Shown here: positions 46,801-64,000 of the stretch, piece after piece | How the letters are laid out: the number at the start of each line of letters is the position of its first letter | How positions within the stretch are numbered: position 1 is the stretch's first letter | From: Sipunculus nudus | Taxonomy: Eukaryota; Annelida; Sipuncula; Golfingiida; Sipunculidae | DNA: 64,000 bases | NCBI GenBank assembly: GCA_026874595.1 | Contig: CM049316.1 | Location: forward strand, 42,239,695-42,303,694 | Direction: 5' to 3' | Notes under the pieces: model-generated | What the model saw: the letters and a program-made list of their open reading frames with translations, nothing else | Databases searched by the model: none | What the model was told of the DNA's origin: nothing | Made by a program: the position numbers and the translations under genes

Positions 46801-48158
46801 GATCATGGCCATGATAAAGTCTCTGATCAGTTCAACACAGTTTTGCTTACAATTTGTACATGTCATTATTTGATACATATGTTCATTGATGTAGTGAGTG
46901 ATTAAGCTGGTAATAGGTTTCTTATCAATTTGATTAAGGGATGCTTACCCTTATGTGCTGGGCTATTCAGTCTTTTCAATAGCTCAGGCTTATGTCTGAA
47001 GCTGATATACGTTCACATATGTGCATCACAGGGGTACAACAGAAAAGTAAAAGGCAGTCAGAGACCACATATATTCACCATTTTTCAGGAATGTTACCAG
47101 AATTGATAAAACTTTTGTCTTTGCTAAAAAAAATATGAATCTGTGTGTCCATTCCAAGAGGAATGTGTGTCAGAGTTCACCAAATCCATAATCACATCAC
47201 AAGTCAGCTCTGCCAACTTGAACAAAGGCAACTACAATTAGATGACACCTGTGCATATTGCACATGGAAAGAAACATTCACCCCATTTGGAAATTAACCT
47301 TAAAAGTAATACTTCTGAAAGACAAATAGTCTTGATTGCTGTGTGTCACAGCTGTAAAAAATCTTGTAAACAAAAACAAAATATGGTGATCCAGATTACC
47401 TCTAAATTTAAAGAATTGTTGTTGGGTGTCACTTTAATCCTCCACAAAATTGCAACATCATTTATTTTGTCAAACCAACAGTGACAAAAGCATACCTTCT
47501 CCATGTGGCATGATAAATCATGCAAACCCTGTCTGGGAATCATTTTGATATATATATATATATTTATGTTCTGTGTCATCATAGTAACAACTGCTGAAAG
47601 TGGTAAAAACCTGTCTAGTGCATGAGTCCAAAGTCTGCTACCCATGTCAAGCCAAACCCATTTAGGAAAATTCTCAGCATGTTTAACCTTATATGCCATA
47701 TGGCTGATATGCAGATCTATAAGGCAAAATCATTTGGTTTCTCAGGCACCAGACACATCAATTTCAACCCACACATAAAAACAATATTATTTAGATATTC
47801 AGTAAAATTTACTGATTTTGAACTCTAGCTGCTCATATATTTCTTACAAGAAAATAAAATCTTAAAATTTCTGTAAATTCCCCTCTGCTAAATTGTACTT
47901 TTACCTATATATAGGAAAACAATTATGTAATTAATTATCACCTGATCAAGTTGTCATCTGATCATGTTAATTTTTTATCTAAAACGTATAAACAAATTTC
48001 CAAGCACTCTGATTTATGAGGAAAAAATGACCAATTTTTATTTCCCCTTTAAACTTTTCTGTTAAATATAAGCCAGGGATTCAGTCTTTGCTTTTGAAAC
48101 AGAAATGTACCATTACTGATCAGTATCAGTATTTGATTTGGTGTGTGTGTTGCTTCAG
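43871..48158. other. Intergenic / upstream of WDR7 coding sequence
   Basis: AT-rich. A possible degenerate inverted-repeat element lies at about 45434-45575 ('gttccattagtaact' against 'agttatctaactaatggg'). A short TA run lies near 47550-47565. Because the first coding exon of WDR7 begins at a splice acceptor, an untranslated WDR7 exon must lie somewhere upstream, but I cannot place it. Confidence 0.4.
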
Positions 48159-48179
48159 GACGAGTGTGAGAGCTCCAAC

Positions 48180-63071
<14,892 letters not shown>

Positions 63072-64000
63072 GTAAGTGCTCTCTGCGTATGATCAGTCTT
63101 TCTGTAACCAAGGCTTTTACTAGGCTACTGTGCCATTTGGTACTTTTCCATTTTAAAGCATATCACTGAATGCGTATGAAACACACATAAATGATTGAAA
63201 TCTCACTTTGGATGACATTTGTAAAATGTTTTGTAAGCGGTATGTATAATCAGAAAAAGGTAATAATGTACGCTCGTGCTCATCAGAGATGTTCAAATGT
63301 AAAACGGATAACTTCAGCATCAGTTAACATGTTAATGATATGATTTTGATGATCAGAGTGACTCCGTTGTGATGCACTATGACACCACAGTAGTTTATGG
63401 TCACAGCATTAGACAAACTGTAATGTAATGCATATGGCATACAAATAATGCTATAGGGATATGCACTAATGTGAAAATAACTAAAGTCACATGGCAGCCA
63501 AAATTCAAAGCTCTCCAAGACCCTGTCTGGAATATTCTATAAGAGAAATGACAAGCCTAATGATGAATATAATTAATAATGCTTTGTGGAATTTTCTTGA
63601 TTAAATGGTTTAGTTTCCAGTCATAAAATTTATAGAAGGATCTAAATATCAAAGACTGCATCACAAGTGTTAGAAGAACATGAACAATTGTTCTTTTCAT
63701 ATTTTCCCAGTTTTCAAGATAAAATTGTTTCTAGCCATAAAATTTTAGCAGTGATCTGAAAAGTCATCAGTTGCATCTAAACTTGTTTTGAAAGAACATG
63801 AATGATTGTTCATTTTTATCTTTATTCTGATTTCTTCAAATTTCTAAAGCTTTCCAGTTTATTTAATTAAAATCAAACATAATCATGTGAATAATAAAAG
63901 TTTTTTTTCACAAAAAGATGCATTTTAATGATCTTTAATATCAATTATTTAACTCTGTTCAGATCAAATTCTAGATTACAGTTACCAAATGGGCTGCTAT
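63072..64000. other. WDR7 intron running off the window
   Basis: It begins with the donor gtaagt at 63072. No further exon before the window end. Confidence 0.55.

Overview
The window is nuclear DNA from an animal, very probably a bivalve mollusc. Three conserved metazoan genes are visible as short exons with GT/AG borders, separated by long AT-rich introns. The introns and intergenic DNA are packed with tandem-repeat-bearing interspersed elements built like the 'pearl'/Helentron-associated elements described in bivalves (5' hairpin, tgtccg-type microsatellite, tandem core units, 3' subterminal inverted repeat, 3' hairpin). The species assignment is inference from these repeats; no database search was possible.

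Layout. 1-14.0 kb (+): the last nine coding exons of CTNNBL1 (armadillo-like spliceosome-associated protein), with the 5' part of the gene outside the window. Its introns carry a hAT-type MITE, three CAGT-ended MITEs, a pearl-like element and a HINE-like element. 14.0-20.6 kb: convergent intergenic region, filled mainly by a 3.4 kb HINE-like element (15.1-18.5 kb). 20.6-31.0 kb (-): complete four-exon UQCRFS1 (Rieske iron-sulfur protein of respiratory complex III, 273 residues). Its first intron holds a decayed 3.6 kb hAT transposon, itself nested in a second inverted-repeat element. 31.0-48.2 kb: a divergent intergenic region starting with a CpG/ETS-containing promoter block, followed by repeats, a MITE whose empty site is preserved 4 kb away, a tandem duplication carrying RFX X-box palindromes, one unidentified 88-codon ORF and a two-block 24-bp minisatellite. 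48.2-64 kb (+): the first seven coding exons of WDR7 (Rabconnectin-3 beta, V-ATPase regulator), which runs off the right edge. Its introns hold a 33-bp minisatellite, a second pearl-like element with another element nested inside, and further MITEs.

The three genes are housekeeping genes (splicing, mitochondrial respiration, vesicle acidification) with no evident functional link beyond being neighbours. I found no operon-like or defence-like system, no CRISPR and no convincing RNA gene. The novelty here lies in the mobile-element layer: several unrelated-sequence repeat families share one terminal architecture, two hAT-type insertions have 5-bp target duplications, and there are nested insertions and a splice-acceptor duplication.
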